NCBI RefSeq assembly: GCF_002831565.1
Contig: NZ_CP025096.1
Span: 4,140,501 to 4,204,500 of the forward strand
Source of the DNA: Spirosoma pollinicola
GTDB lineage: Bacteria; Bacteroidota; Bacteroidia; Cytophagales; Spirosomataceae
Length of the DNA: 64,000 nt
Direction: 5' to 3'
The stretch's first letter is position 1, and every line of letters starts with the position of its first letter. Positions 44,391-52,444 of the stretch are shown in pieces. Under the pieces are notes generated by a model. The model searched no databases, had not been told where the DNA came from, and worked only from the letters and a program-made list of their open reading frames with translations. Position numbers and translations under genes: made by a program.

Positions 44391-46988
44391 TCACGGGTTG
44401 CTGATAAGGTTCCTATTGGCCTGTATGTAGTGCCTGATTGTAGGTAACATAGCCTTCACTTGGCCCATATATTGCTCAACCAACGAGGCTACATCACCAA
44501 TACCCTTCTGGTTTCGAGCCAGTTCCTCCGCTTCCAGTATTAGGCGAGTCGCTTCACCCATATCGAGCATCTTTGTATGTACTTTCTGCATATGCAACAA
44601 TCGCTTTATTTCAACTAAATCCAGCTGATCCAGCGCCAGTTGAAGTTTTTCGAGAGCTGGCGGGGTCTCCGTCAGGTAGAGCTCCAGCAGGTCAATGACT
44701 GAAGCCATATTGTGATCAACAATCTCCAGGATTGACTGCGGTGAGAAGAGCTGGACAGCCATTGGCACCACATCGACGGTGGCTGACTTGAGGCGGATCG
44801 GTTGGCTGTCTGATAAGTAAGGCCGTAAAATCTGCTGGAGTTCCTCAAGTTGAAATGGCTTGGACAGAAAGTCATTCATGCCCGCTTTCAGACAGTTTTC
44901 TTTTTCACTGGGTAGGGCATGGGCGGTCATGGCGATAATGGGTAGGGTAAGTTTTAGTTTGGAGCGGATAAAACGAGTCGTTTCATAGCCGTCCATAATG
45001 GGCATTTGCAGATCCATCAGAATGACATCATAAGTCGCCTCCTCCAGCATCTGTAATCCCATTCGACCATTATCTGCTATTTTTACCTGGTACCCTAACC
45101 GGTTGAGAACTTGCTGAACGAGTCGTTGATTCATCAGGTTATCTTCCACCACCAGTACCCGCACGTTTTCCTGTCGGATAACGGCTTTTGAAACGGGTTG
45201 TTGGTTCATCCGGATTTGTTCCAGGGCTATCACATACGGAATGTCAACCACAAACCGGGAGCCCTGGCCCTCCATACTGGTTACGGACACTGAACCCTTT
45301 GGAAGCTCAGTCAGCGCTTTGACAATATTAAGACCCAAGCCCGTTCCGCCATAATAGCGGGTTGTAAAGTTTTCGGCCTGTTGAAATCGTTCGAAGATGG
45401 CCGAAAGTTTATGGGATGCGATGCCAATACCCGTATCCTCAACAAGGAAGCGGATTCTTCGACTATCAGGGTTGGTATCGTCTACCTGGTCAACCTGCAA
45501 CAAAATGTGGCCTTGTTTGGTAAATTTAATCGCGTTATTAAGTAGATTAAGTAAAATCTGGGTCAACCGTGTGGGGTCGCCTAGAAATACAGTCGGTAGG
45601 TCTGGATCAATCAAGACCGTCAACTGCAAGCCCTTTTCCGCTGCGGCGGCCTGGCACATGGCTTTCAGGGAGGCCGTCAGCAGCTGGATGCTGAAGGGAA
45701 TCGATTCCAGCTTTATCTGGCCTGCTTCAATTTTAGATATGTCCAGAATATCATTGACAATGGTCAGCAGGTTTTTGCCCGCCGTTCGAATAAGGCGAAC
45801 GTACTCTTTTTGCTCGTCATCCAGATTTGTCAACTCGATTAATTCTGAAAAGCCAAGCATGGCATTGAGTGGCGTCCGGATTTCATGACTCATATTGGCC
45901 AGGAAGTCCTCTTTCACCTTGACGGCGGTTTCGGCCATTTTTTTGGCTTCTTCCAGGCGCTTATGGGATTGTACCCGTTCACTTATGTCAATACTCGTTG
46001 TTATCACATATTGCAACTGCCCCTGGACATCGTAGACCGGGGAGGATGAACTAAGGAGTTGAATAGCGGTGTCGTTAAGGCGCATTTCAAGATCATCAAC
46101 CTGAGCGAATTCGCCCCGTAAGGCCCGGAAGGTAGGTCGTTGGTCGAGTGGATAGATCTCACCGCTTGGGTAGCGGAATAACTGGACTGAACTCACAAAA
46201 TCAGCGTACGATTTAGCCTCGGTTAGATTCTCCATTAATCGGGTGGCCGCCTGATTGGCATAATAGAATTTTCCCTGTTTATCGATAATAACAATGGAAA
46301 CAGGTACTGCTTCCAGCAACCGTTTTGTCTGCTGTTCGCTGTCGGTTAGTTTCTGGTTAAGACGGTTGCTCTTCCGTAAAGAGCCATAAAGGAGGTAAAT
46401 CGCCCATAAGATCATGCCCAGAGCCGCACCGGCCCCCACCAGGTTACTGATCAGGGCGTAGGAAGCGGATCGTTTACTGGCGGAAATGCGCCTGGTAAGC
46501 AGGCTATTTTCACTGTTTTCCGTTTCTTGCAGGATTTGCTGGAAACGGTTGCTTAACGCCAGAAACCGGTCAATGGAGTCCAAACGAGCCATTCCGGCCT
46601 GAATAACGCCGGCCTCAAATAAGGATTGGCTTCGGGCTAACTTATGCTGGAAAATCGTGTTCAGCAAGTTTAACCGTTTGGTCTGGGCTGGGTTATCAAT
46701 CGTTAAGGATTCAATGTCCATAAGCTCCTGGCCCATGCTACGACTGCTACGCTCAAAATCGGCTTTGAAATAGGCATTGGTACTGAACAGATAGCCTCGC
46801 AAGTCATTGTCGATAAGGGTGAGTAGTGTCTGTACTCGTTGTGTCTTATTCAGGACGCGATAAGTATGTACCTCCCAATTGTTCATTTCAATTAATCGCA
46901 GGATTGTCTGGCGTGCGTTAATGCCAATGAATACCGTCAGCAGGAGACCCACGGCTACCATGCAAGAGATTTGTTGGTTTCGATTCAT
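44391..46988 (-). CDS. Membrane hybrid histidine kinase (CHASE3-PAS-HK-REC-Hpt)
   Basis: 865 residues. Membrane helix 1 about 7-26, periplasmic CHASE3-like helical domain about 35-180 (TQRVQTLLTLIDNDLRGYLFS), helix 2 about 185-205, PAS about 225-340, HisKA (NMSHEIRTPLNAMLGFSEL), N box (NLLNNAIKF), G boxes (DTGIGI, GTGLGLNI), receiver (VLVVEDNLMNQRLV, ILMDLQMPIMDGYETT, FLSKPF), and a C-terminal Hpt-like helix bundle with LLHMQKVHTKM, where the phospho-His is in LLHMQK. A full phosphorelay in one protein. Partner output regulator not nearby. Confidence 0.92.
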   Translation of the reverse strand: MNRNQQISCMVAVGLLLTVFIGINARQTILRLIEMNNWEVHTYRVLNKTQRVQTLLTLIDNDLRGYLFSTNAYFKADFERSSRSMGQELMDIESLTIDNPAQTKRLNLLNTIFQHKLARSQSLFEAGVIQAGMARLDSIDRFLALSNRFQQILQETENSENSLLTRRISASKRSASYALISNLVGAGAALGMILWAIYLLYGSLRKSNRLNQKLTDSEQQTKRLLEAVPVSIVIIDKQGKFYYANQAATRLMENLTEAKSYADFVSSVQLFRYPSGEIYPLDQRPTFRALRGEFAQVDDLEMRLNDTAIQLLSSSSPVYDVQGQLQYVITTSIDISERVQSHKRLEEAKKMAETAVKVKEDFLANMSHEIRTPLNAMLGFSELIELTNLDDEQKEYVRLIRTAGKNLLTIVNDILDISKIEAGQIKLESIPFSIQLLTASLKAMCQAAAAEKGLQLTVLIDPDLPTVFLGDPTRLTQILLNLLNNAIKFTKQGHILLQVDQVDDTNPDSRRIRFLVEDTGIGIASHKLSAIFERFQQAENFTTRYYGGTGLGLNIVKALTELPKGSVSVTSMEGQGSRFVVDIPYVIALEQIRMNQQPVSKAVIRQENVRVLVVEDNLMNQRLVQQVLNRLGYQVKIADNGRMGLQMLEEATYDVILMDLQMPIMDGYETTRFIRSKLKLTLPIIAMTAHALPSEKENCLKAGMNDFLSKPFQLEELQQILRPYLSDSQPIRLKSATVDVVPMAVQLFSPQSILEIVDHNMASVIDLLELYLTETPPALEKLQLALDQLDLVEIKRLLHMQKVHTKMLDMGEATRLILEAEELARNQKGIGDVASLVEQYMGQVKAMLPTIRHYIQANRNLISNP

Positions 46989-47312
46989 ATCCTGATAATA
47001 GGTCTACTGGATGAGGTCATTAGTAGCCGCTTAATTAGCCAATCTGGCAGTTAAGCACTGTATGAGTTCAATTAATGATGAATAGGTAGGTTATGTAAAA
47101 TTAAGCTCAGAATGGCTAATTAACTTTATTTTGGTAACTTATTATATATGTTATAAAAATAATGAAACAAACAGTAAATTAAATACGTCTAATTAGTAAT
47201 AGAATTAATAAAAACCAACAATGCTATATAGTTCATTATCGTTGCTGTGCAACCCATAAAGTTGACAACAGATGGCCCAATTCGTTTAAATTAGCTGTTC
47301 ATAAAAACGTTT
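46989..47312. other. AT-rich intergenic
   Basis: No gene seen. Very AT-rich around 47140-47230. The end (CATAAAAACGTTTATGAC) runs into IS1182 copy 2. Confidence 0.45.
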
Positions 47313-47453
47313 ATGACTGTTGCACAACGCTATTAGCCTAGTATTGAGATAGATGCCTATCTTGACGTATGGTAGGCAAAAAACACACCGCTCCTTAACA
47401 AGGTCATAGGCTACTACTTGACCATTGTGTACCCCAGCAAAATCTATATCGAC

Positions 47454-47469
47454 CGCATCGGCGGCCCGG
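47454..47469 (+). repeat. 16-nt hairpin mini-insertion a
   Basis: CGCATCGGCGGCCCGG: stem CGC/GCG, loop ATCG, tail GCCCGG. Splits YRR-LKQ. Confidence 0.85.
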
Positions 47470-47588
47470 GCTTAAAACAGGTCATTGATCTGACGTTTTT
47501 ATACGAAACGGTCAAGCCTTTCTATGGCAAATGCGGCCAAAAGTCGATTGATCCCGTTGCATTTGTTAAACTAATGCTGGTGGGGCAT

Positions 47589-47604
47589 CGCTTCGGCGCT
47601 CCGA
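47589..47604 (+). repeat. 16-nt hairpin mini-insertion b
   Basis: CGCTTCGGCGCTCCGA: stem CGC/GCG, loop TTCG, tail CTCCGA. Splits VGH-LEN. Confidence 0.88.
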
Positions 47605-47756
47605 TTGGAAAACCTTACTTCGGATCGAGCGATCATTCGCTGTTGCCAACTCCGATTGGACATCCTGTATTTCTTAAACTACGAGTTGGGCCAAGCCTTA
47701 CCCTGGCATAGTACCCTATCGCGCACTCGGCAGCGCCTGCCCGAGAAAGTGTTCGA

Positions 47757-47772
47757 TCGGAGCGCCGAAGCG
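47757..47772 (-). repeat. 16-nt hairpin mini-insertion c, inverted
   Basis: On the minus strand CGCTTCGGCGCTCCGA, identical to element b but inverted. Splits KVF-LCFKYV. Confidence 0.88.
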
Positions 47773-48111
47773 ATTGTGTTTTAAGTATGTGTTGACTCAG
47801 AATGTTGAACTTGGGCTAGTCGATGGGCACGCCCAGGCTATTGATGCTGCTTTCGTGGAAGCCAATGCTTCCGTAGATAAGTTAGAAGCCAAACCCTTAG
47901 CCAAGTGGACGCTGGAGAAAAATGAGCAGCCACGGGCTCAAGTTCCTGACCGAGTGTCGTTTACTAAAGAAAAACAGTACGTTAACCCCAAGAAAGTGAC
48001 GCGCAATAATCGAGTCTATTACAACCCAAACGATCCGCAGGCCTGCTTGGCCACTAAACCCAACAAGGCCTTTCGGCTCTATTACCTGGCCAATATGGCT
48101 GTCGATTGTGC

Positions 48112-48127
48112 CGCTTCGGCGGTCCGA
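48112..48127 (+). repeat. 16-nt hairpin mini-insertion d
   Basis: CGCTTCGGCGGTCCGA: stem CGC/GCG, extended by the flanking C and G, loop TTCG, tail GTCCGA. Splits VDC-HHVITH. Confidence 0.88.
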
Positions 48128-48265
48128 CCACCATGTGATTACCCACATTCAGGCCGACTCGGCTGACCAGAAAGATTCGCGCCATTTGCTCCACATAGTC
48201 GACCGAACCCGCACTCGATTATCAAGGTTGAACTTACCATTTCGGTGTGTGCTCGCCGATGCTGG

Positions 48266-48281
48266 CCGGGGCGCCGGTGCG
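48266..48281 (-). repeat. 16-nt hairpin mini-insertion e
   Basis: On the minus strand CGCACCGGCGCCCCGG: stem CGC/GCG, loop ACCG, tail CCCCGG. Splits the Gly codon of ADAGFSSG, the same codon as in copy 1. Confidence 0.88.
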
Positions 48282-48898
48282 ATTCAGCTCAGGAGAAAAT
48301 TATTCGGCTTTAGAGCATCGTCAAATCGAAGCGTACATCCCGTTGTTAGGGCGGTACATCCCCGTCCATGATCTCTTTACGTATGAACCGGAGAAGGATC
48401 AATACCGCTGTACTCAAGGGGCCATTTTACGCAATCATGGCCTGAAGATGGCCGGTGGGTATGGCAACTACCACTACATTGCCAGCTTCAGCGCCTGTCA
48501 AAATTGTCCCATCAAGGAAAGTTGTTATGGTAACAGAGATCGTAAATCACTCAGTGTGACCATGTATTACCGGGAGTATGAGCGGATGGAAGCTCGCTCG
48601 AGGAGTGCGAAAGGGAAGCGGCTGAAACGGCGACGGAGTACGGTGGTTGAGCCAGTCTTTGGTAGTTTACTGAATTAATTTGGGATGCGTCGATCTCCAG
48701 GCAAGGGAAAAGATAGTGCTCATAAGCGGATGGTGATGGCAGCAACGGCCTACAATCTCAAGAAGTGGCTGTTGGCCAAGCGCTGGCCTAAGGTCATTAC
48801 TCAGGTGTTGGCTTTGCATCCAGGGGGCTCTTTTTTGCCTTTATGGGACGGGTTACTTCAAGGGTACTCTCATCCCAAAAGAGTTGTGCAACAGTCAC

Positions 48899-49090
48899 TA
48901 ACCTTTTCGTGAACGATTTCAGGCTAAAAAGTTAGCGGAATTAGAAATTTGGTCACTTAGGTTAATGGTTCAATTATTGAAGGGTTTTCGTGAACGATTT
49001 TTATGAGTGCCTAAATTCAACATAGCCTTCTGATTTATAGCTACTTATATTGTTCATTTAATGAAATTCTTATGCCTTTAATTGTACGAA
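48899..49090. repeat. Dispersed intergenic repeat
   Basis: AACCTTTTCGTGAACGATTT, GGCTAAAAAGTTAGCGGAAT, GGTTCAATTATTGAAGGGTT align with 22228-22430 and, in part, 29419-29560. IS1182 copy 2 lies at its left edge. The rest of the stretch to 49250 has nothing recognised. Confidence 0.75.
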
Positions 49091-49250
49091 ATGATAGATG
49101 ACCCTTCTTGAAGTCAACCGTCGAACAAAAAGAATAAGCCAAATAGTCATCTCCACCCGATTCCCTTTGAGGGTGATAGGTCGCTCATAAACAAGAATTT
49201 GGTGAAATCATGTGGTGTATTAGTGCGTCAAATAGAGCAGTATGTTGTGA

Positions 49251-49700
49251 ATGTGCCAAATGGCGGTTACCTTAGTGACAGAAAATAGTAAACTCATGGA
49301 GCTAAGCACAGATACAGAGTGGACAGGCGATGGCTTTGCCATAGTCGAGCAGTCGCGAGCGGGCTTGAGTCGGGCCAAAGCCGATGAAGTGGCCAGGCCT
49401 ATTGGGCTAACCGATAAAGAGATGGCCCGTATTTTGAATCTTTCGGAGCGGACGCTTCATAGGCTGCGTCCCGACGCTCGATTGGATAGTAATGCATCAG
49501 AGCGACTCCTTTTACTGGAGGTATTAATCAAGCATGGACTGGACGTATTTGATGGTCGGACCGATGTATTGGGTCGCTGGTTACATGGGCCTTTACCGGA
49601 ACTCCGTCGGCAGGCACCCGTTGCACTTTTAGATACCACCATTGGCTTTAGTATGGTCCATACCGTGTTGGGGCGGATTGAACATGGCATCTACTCCTAA
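49251..49700 (+). CDS. Xre/ParS-type antitoxin of a RES toxin
   Basis: 149 residues. Residues about 30-90 hold the antitoxin HTH (AKADEVARPIGLTDKEMARILNLSERTLHRLRPDARL), followed by the DUF2384/MbcA-ParS toxin-binding end (DVFDGRTDVLGRWLHGPLPE, PVALLDTTIGFSMVHTVLGR). It binds the RES toxin and represses its own operon. The toxin starts 9 bases later. Confidence 0.93.
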   Translation: MCQMAVTLVTENSKLMELSTDTEWTGDGFAIVEQSRAGLSRAKADEVARPIGLTDKEMARILNLSERTLHRLRPDARLDSNASERLLLLEVLIKHGLDVFDGRTDVLGRWLHGPLPELRRQAPVALLDTTIGFSMVHTVLGRIEHGIYS

Positions 49701-49708
49701 GATTTGTC

Positions 49709-50206
49709 ATGACCTCCACTGAATCACCGGTGCGTGTCTACCGGCTTATTAAAGAACGCTTCCTGAGTACACCCCTCTCAGCAGAAGGAGCGCGACGGCT
49801 AGGGGGTCGCTGGAATCCGCCAGGTGTTGGTATCCTTTACACCTCAGCTAGCCCTGAATTAGCCTTGCTGGAACAGATCGTCCACTTACGATCATTACCC
49901 TACAGCGACTTACCTCGATTAGTGCTCCTTACATTGGTAATACCCGAACCGTCCCGTTTGCTTCATGCTTCAGATTTGCCGACAAATTGGCGGGATGAAG
50001 CGGATTTTGGTGTGAATCATCAGGCCATAGCCCCCTGGTTGGCCAGGCCCGATGTGTTAGCGATTGGTGTCCCTTCGGCGGTGGTACCAGACTCATTTAA
50101 CTACCTGCTTCACCCGGCACATACTTCATTTGGGCAGATAACCGTAGCCCGGACGTCATCTTTCCCAATTGATGCTCGTTTGTGGAAAGATACCGATGAA
50201 ATTTAA
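49709..50206 (+). CDS. RES-domain toxin
   Basis: 165 residues with the RES-domain pattern: VYRLIKERFLSTPLSAEGAR, RLGGRWNPPGVGILYTSASP, ELALLEQIVHL, and the C-terminal LAIGVPSAVVPDSFNYLLHPAH. RES toxins (for example MbcT) destroy NAD+. Intact and paired with the Xre antitoxin. Confidence 0.94.
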   Translation: MTSTESPVRVYRLIKERFLSTPLSAEGARRLGGRWNPPGVGILYTSASPELALLEQIVHLRSLPYSDLPRLVLLTLVIPEPSRLLHASDLPTNWRDEADFGVNHQAIAPWLARPDVLAIGVPSAVVPDSFNYLLHPAHTSFGQITVARTSSFPIDARLWKDTDEI

Positions 50207-50329
50207 TTCATACTTGTTGCCTTACGTAATCCATAGAAAGTGGTGGACAGTTATTAAACAAAACGCGTTCATTAACCCCCGACCAAGTATCTACCATCTG
50301 TCACTGAATACAAGCAGACTTAACCGTTC

Positions 50330-50730
50330 GTGCCCATGAGTGATCACCATCCTGAAGCAATTAATCGCTTGCCGTTTACCCTGCTGGTTGACCCTGACCC
50401 GGACAGCTATTTGCTATTGAGTGGCTTGTTAAGTCGCCTTGGCCTTACCCCTAGGCTAACCAAGTCCCTTGAGGAGGCTCGTTTACTAATGCAACAACAG
50501 GAAATTGTTGTTGCATTAGTAAACGAGCCTCCTCAAGGGACCGCTTTGCGGTTGCTAACGGATAGCAAGCAGATGACTCCTTCACCCAAAGTCATTCTTA
50601 TGAATGCTTCTGGTACGCTTGAGGTAGAGCGGTCGATGGCGTTGGGGCGGATTATTATCTGGAGAAGCCTTTTACAAGAGCAAAGCTCAAGCAAGCCTTT
50701 GCCACGTTAGGGTTTAGCCTAGACAGTTGA
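50330..50730 (+). pseudogene. Receiver protein with a perfect palindrome and a frameshift
   Basis: Starts MPMSDHHPEAINRLPFTLLVDPDPDSYLLL; a later Met at residue 3 also fits. The phospho-site reads ALVNEPPQG, so Asp is Asn. After MALG (near 50645) the frame should continue as ADYYLEKPFTRAKLKQAFA to the stop at 50730, but a G run (GGGG) lacks one base, so the present frame ends early at 50710. A 36-bp perfect inverted repeat with a 6-bp spacer occupies 50464-50541, coding for SLEEARLLMQQQ and VVALVNEPPQG. The frameshift may be a sequencing error in the homopolymer. Confidence 0.82.
50464..50541. repeat. Perfect 36-bp inverted repeat inside a receiver gene
   Basis: Arms 50464-50499 and 50506-50541 with spacer GGAAAT; starts GTCCCTTGAGGAGGCTCGTT and ends in its exact complement. 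Lies wholly within coding sequence. Confidence 0.95.
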
Positions 50731-51177
50731 GAGCTTCTTTTGGGCTAAGCAGCTAGTGCAAATCCAGGTAGAACGTTAATGCTGATAGTCGAACAGACTA
50801 TGAGTGTAGCTCGTCAAGCGAAAATGGACAAAAGGGCTAGGCCCTTGCTATGGTTAAAAGGCATAGGCGAGAAATTGGGTAATTTCATTAAGTACATGTT
50901 AACACATAAGCGTTTATTTATTGAAACCTTTTCGTGAACGCTTTCAGCGTATGCTGCTCACTAGAGTGGACAGAGATTAAAGTTACTGTCTCATAACTCG
51001 CTCCTATGCGAGACACATGAGCTTACATACGTCTGCTGCTTGATCTGGGTGTTTTTTGAGAAGACTATTGTTAGCTTACATCCCGTCTTCCTTGCACCTA
51101 CTTAGCCTAAGTTTACGAGTATTCCACGGCTCCTTTGCAGTCGAGGCACGTTACCAGGAAGATTTTTGACGAAAAAC
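50731..51177. other. Intergenic with dispersed repeats
   Basis: A short CCTTTTCGTGAACG repeat piece at about 50927-50945. 51002-51037 is a 36-bp direct repeat found identically at 53091-53126. No gene recognised. Confidence 0.6.
51002..51037 (+). repeat. 36-bp direct repeat, left of ArsR operon
   Basis: Begins TCCTATGCGAGACACATGAG and is the same as 53091-53126. Diverged relatives lie near 54215 and 55771, and the GCGAGAC...ACGTC part recurs at 22040 and 56923. Confidence 0.9.
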
Positions 51178-51224
51178 TTGTGTAGCCAAATAACTACACA
51201 TAAATTTGTAGTCAAATAGCTACA
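51178..51224 (+). promoter_or_regulatory. ArsR operon promoter with two palindromic operators
   Basis: TTG (51178-51180) and TAAATTTG (51201-51208) fit the Bacteroidota -33 and -7 boxes with a 20-bp spacer. Two 18-bp palindromes TGTAGyCAAATArCTACA lie at 51181-51198 and 51207-51224, covering the promoter. The second ends two bases before the ATG. This is a classic self-repression design. Confidence 0.85.
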
Positions 51225-51226
51225 CA

Positions 51227-51550
51227 ATGAACTTGAGACGAGATGTATTCCAAGCGATCGCCGACCCAACCCGGAGAGCTATCTTACTGTTGGTCGCCAC
51301 ACAAGCCATGACCGCGGGGGCCATTGCGGCCAACTTTGACTCCGCCCGGCCTACCGTTTCCAAACACCTGCAAATCCTAACCGAGTGCGAGCTACTCCAG
51401 CAGACACAAACGGGTAGGGAGATTTACTACCACCTGAACGCTCAGAAAATGAAAGACGTCGCTGACTTTATTGAGCCCTTCCGGGCCATGTGGGAAGAGC
51501 GTTTCACTAGGCTGGAAACGATCATGAAACACTACAAGTCGGATAAATAG
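51227..51550 (+). CDS. ArsR-family regulator
   Basis: 107 residues, winged [61 protein letters not shown]. No metal-binding Cys pattern (no ELCVCDL), so likely the SdpR-like non-metal type that controls AHSA1/SRPBCC operons. First gene of a four-gene operon; 6 bases before the next gene. Its likely operators are the two palindromes directly upstream. Confidence 0.93.
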   Translation: MNLRRDVFQAIADPTRRAILLLVATQAMTAGAIAANFDSARPTVSKHLQILTECELLQQTQTGREIYYHLNAQKMKDVADFIEPFRAMWEERFTRLETIMKHYKSDK

Positions 51551-51556
51551 ATCGAT

Positions 51557-52039
51557 ATGGAACGAAAAACGACGATTCAGGCCGAAAACGGCAAACAGGA
51601 TCTGTTGATTACCCGCGAGTTTGACCTGCCGGTCGAACGGCTGTTCAAAGCCTACCAGGAGCCTGAACTGGTCGCCCAATGGATGGGTACGAAAGTGCTC
51701 AAACTCGAAAACAAACAACACGGCGGTTGGCAGTTTGAAACGACCGATGCCCAAAACAAGGTCGTCTTCCGGGCCCATGGCGTAATTCACGAATTCATGC
51801 CCAATCGAAAAATCACCCGCACCTTCCAAATGGAGAATCCGCTTACATCGGCCCAGCGCTTTGAGGTTCAACTGGAGTTTTTGGAATTTGAACCGCTTAC
51901 CCTCACGACGAGTCGGCTCACCATCCATACGGTGTATCGGTCGGTGGCCAGCCGGGACCTTATGCTGCAGTTGCCCTTTGCCAAGGGTTTGACGATGGCC
52001 CACAACCGATTGCAAACGATTATGAACCAAGTAAACTGA
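51557..52039 (+). CDS. SRPBCC (AHSA1-like) protein
   Basis: 160 residues with the START-like fold: LLITREFDLPVERLFKAYQEPELVAQWMG at the start, GGWQFETTDAQNKVVFRAHGVIHEF in the middle, and RDLMLQLPFAKGLTMAHNRL as the final helix. AHSA1-type proteins bind hydrophobic ligands. Cytoplasmic. Follows ArsR by 6 bases and precedes DoxX by 6. Confidence 0.92.
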   Translation: MERKTTIQAENGKQDLLITREFDLPVERLFKAYQEPELVAQWMGTKVLKLENKQHGGWQFETTDAQNKVVFRAHGVIHEFMPNRKITRTFQMENPLTSAQRFEVQLEFLEFEPLTLTTSRLTIHTVYRSVASRDLMLQLPFAKGLTMAHNRLQTIMNQVN

Positions 52040-52045
52040 TCCCTT

Positions 52046-52432
52046 ATGAGCAAGCAAGACAAACTGATTTATTGGGTTTCTACCGGCCTGCTGGCTTTGG
52101 GGATGCTACAAAGCGGCATTTTCTCGGTACTCCGAACAAAGGAGTGGGTTGACATGGTGACTAGCCTGGGGTACCCTCTCTATTTCTTGACTATCTTGGG
52201 CACCGGAAAAATTCTGGGCGTTATCGCCCTCTTACTGCCCCACTTCAGGCTGCTTAAAGAGTGGGCTTATGCGGGTTTCTTTTTTGCTATGGTAGGCGCG
52301 CTTTTTTCTCATCTGGCGATTAGTGATTATACTGCCAAAGCCATAGCTGGGCCTTCTTTTCAACTCCTATTTATCGCTTTGTCCTGGTATTTCCGGCCAG
52401 CGGACAGAAAAATCGGGCTGAACTCCCTCTAA
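52046..52432 (+). CDS. DoxX-like membrane protein
   Basis: 128 residues, four membrane helices (LIYWVSTGLLALGMLQSGI, LYFLTILGTGKILGVIALLL, WAYAGFFFAMVGALFSHLAI, PSFQLLFIALSWYF). DoxX family. Common third partner of ArsR-AHSA1 operons in this phylum; exact function not known. Confidence 0.9.
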   Translation: MSKQDKLIYWVSTGLLALGMLQSGIFSVLRTKEWVDMVTSLGYPLYFLTILGTGKILGVIALLLPHFRLLKEWAYAGFFFAMVGALFSHLAISDYTAKAIAGPSFQLLFIALSWYFRPADRKIGLNSL

Positions 52433-52444
52433 AAGTGAACCATC

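Larger units (their letters stand above)
47313..48898. mobile_element. IS1182-family element, copy 2 (degenerate)
   Basis: Ends ATGACTGTTGCACAACGC and complement of GTGACTGTTGCACAACTC. Plus-strand transposase gene with two nonsense codons and five 16-nt insertions. It was inserted in a dispersed repeat, whose sequence AACCTTTTCGTGAACG follows at once. Confidence 0.85.
47369..48912 (+). pseudogene. IS1182 transposase with five 16-nt insertions (copy 2)
   Basis: From ATG 47369 the frame reads MVGKKHTAP, TAA, then QGHRLLLDHCVPQQNLYRR. Removing each 16-nt element in turn restores YRRLKQVIDLTF, VGHLENLTSDRAII, KVFELCFKYVLTQN, VDCAHHVITHIQADSADQKD and ADAGFSSGENYSALE, all aligning without gaps to copy 1. 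A second nonsense codon lies in GSLLN-stop-FGMRRSPGK (near 48677). The last part continues to AATAYNLKKWLLAKR. Product cannot be made as is. Copies 1 and 2 are related but clearly diverged. Confidence 0.92.
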
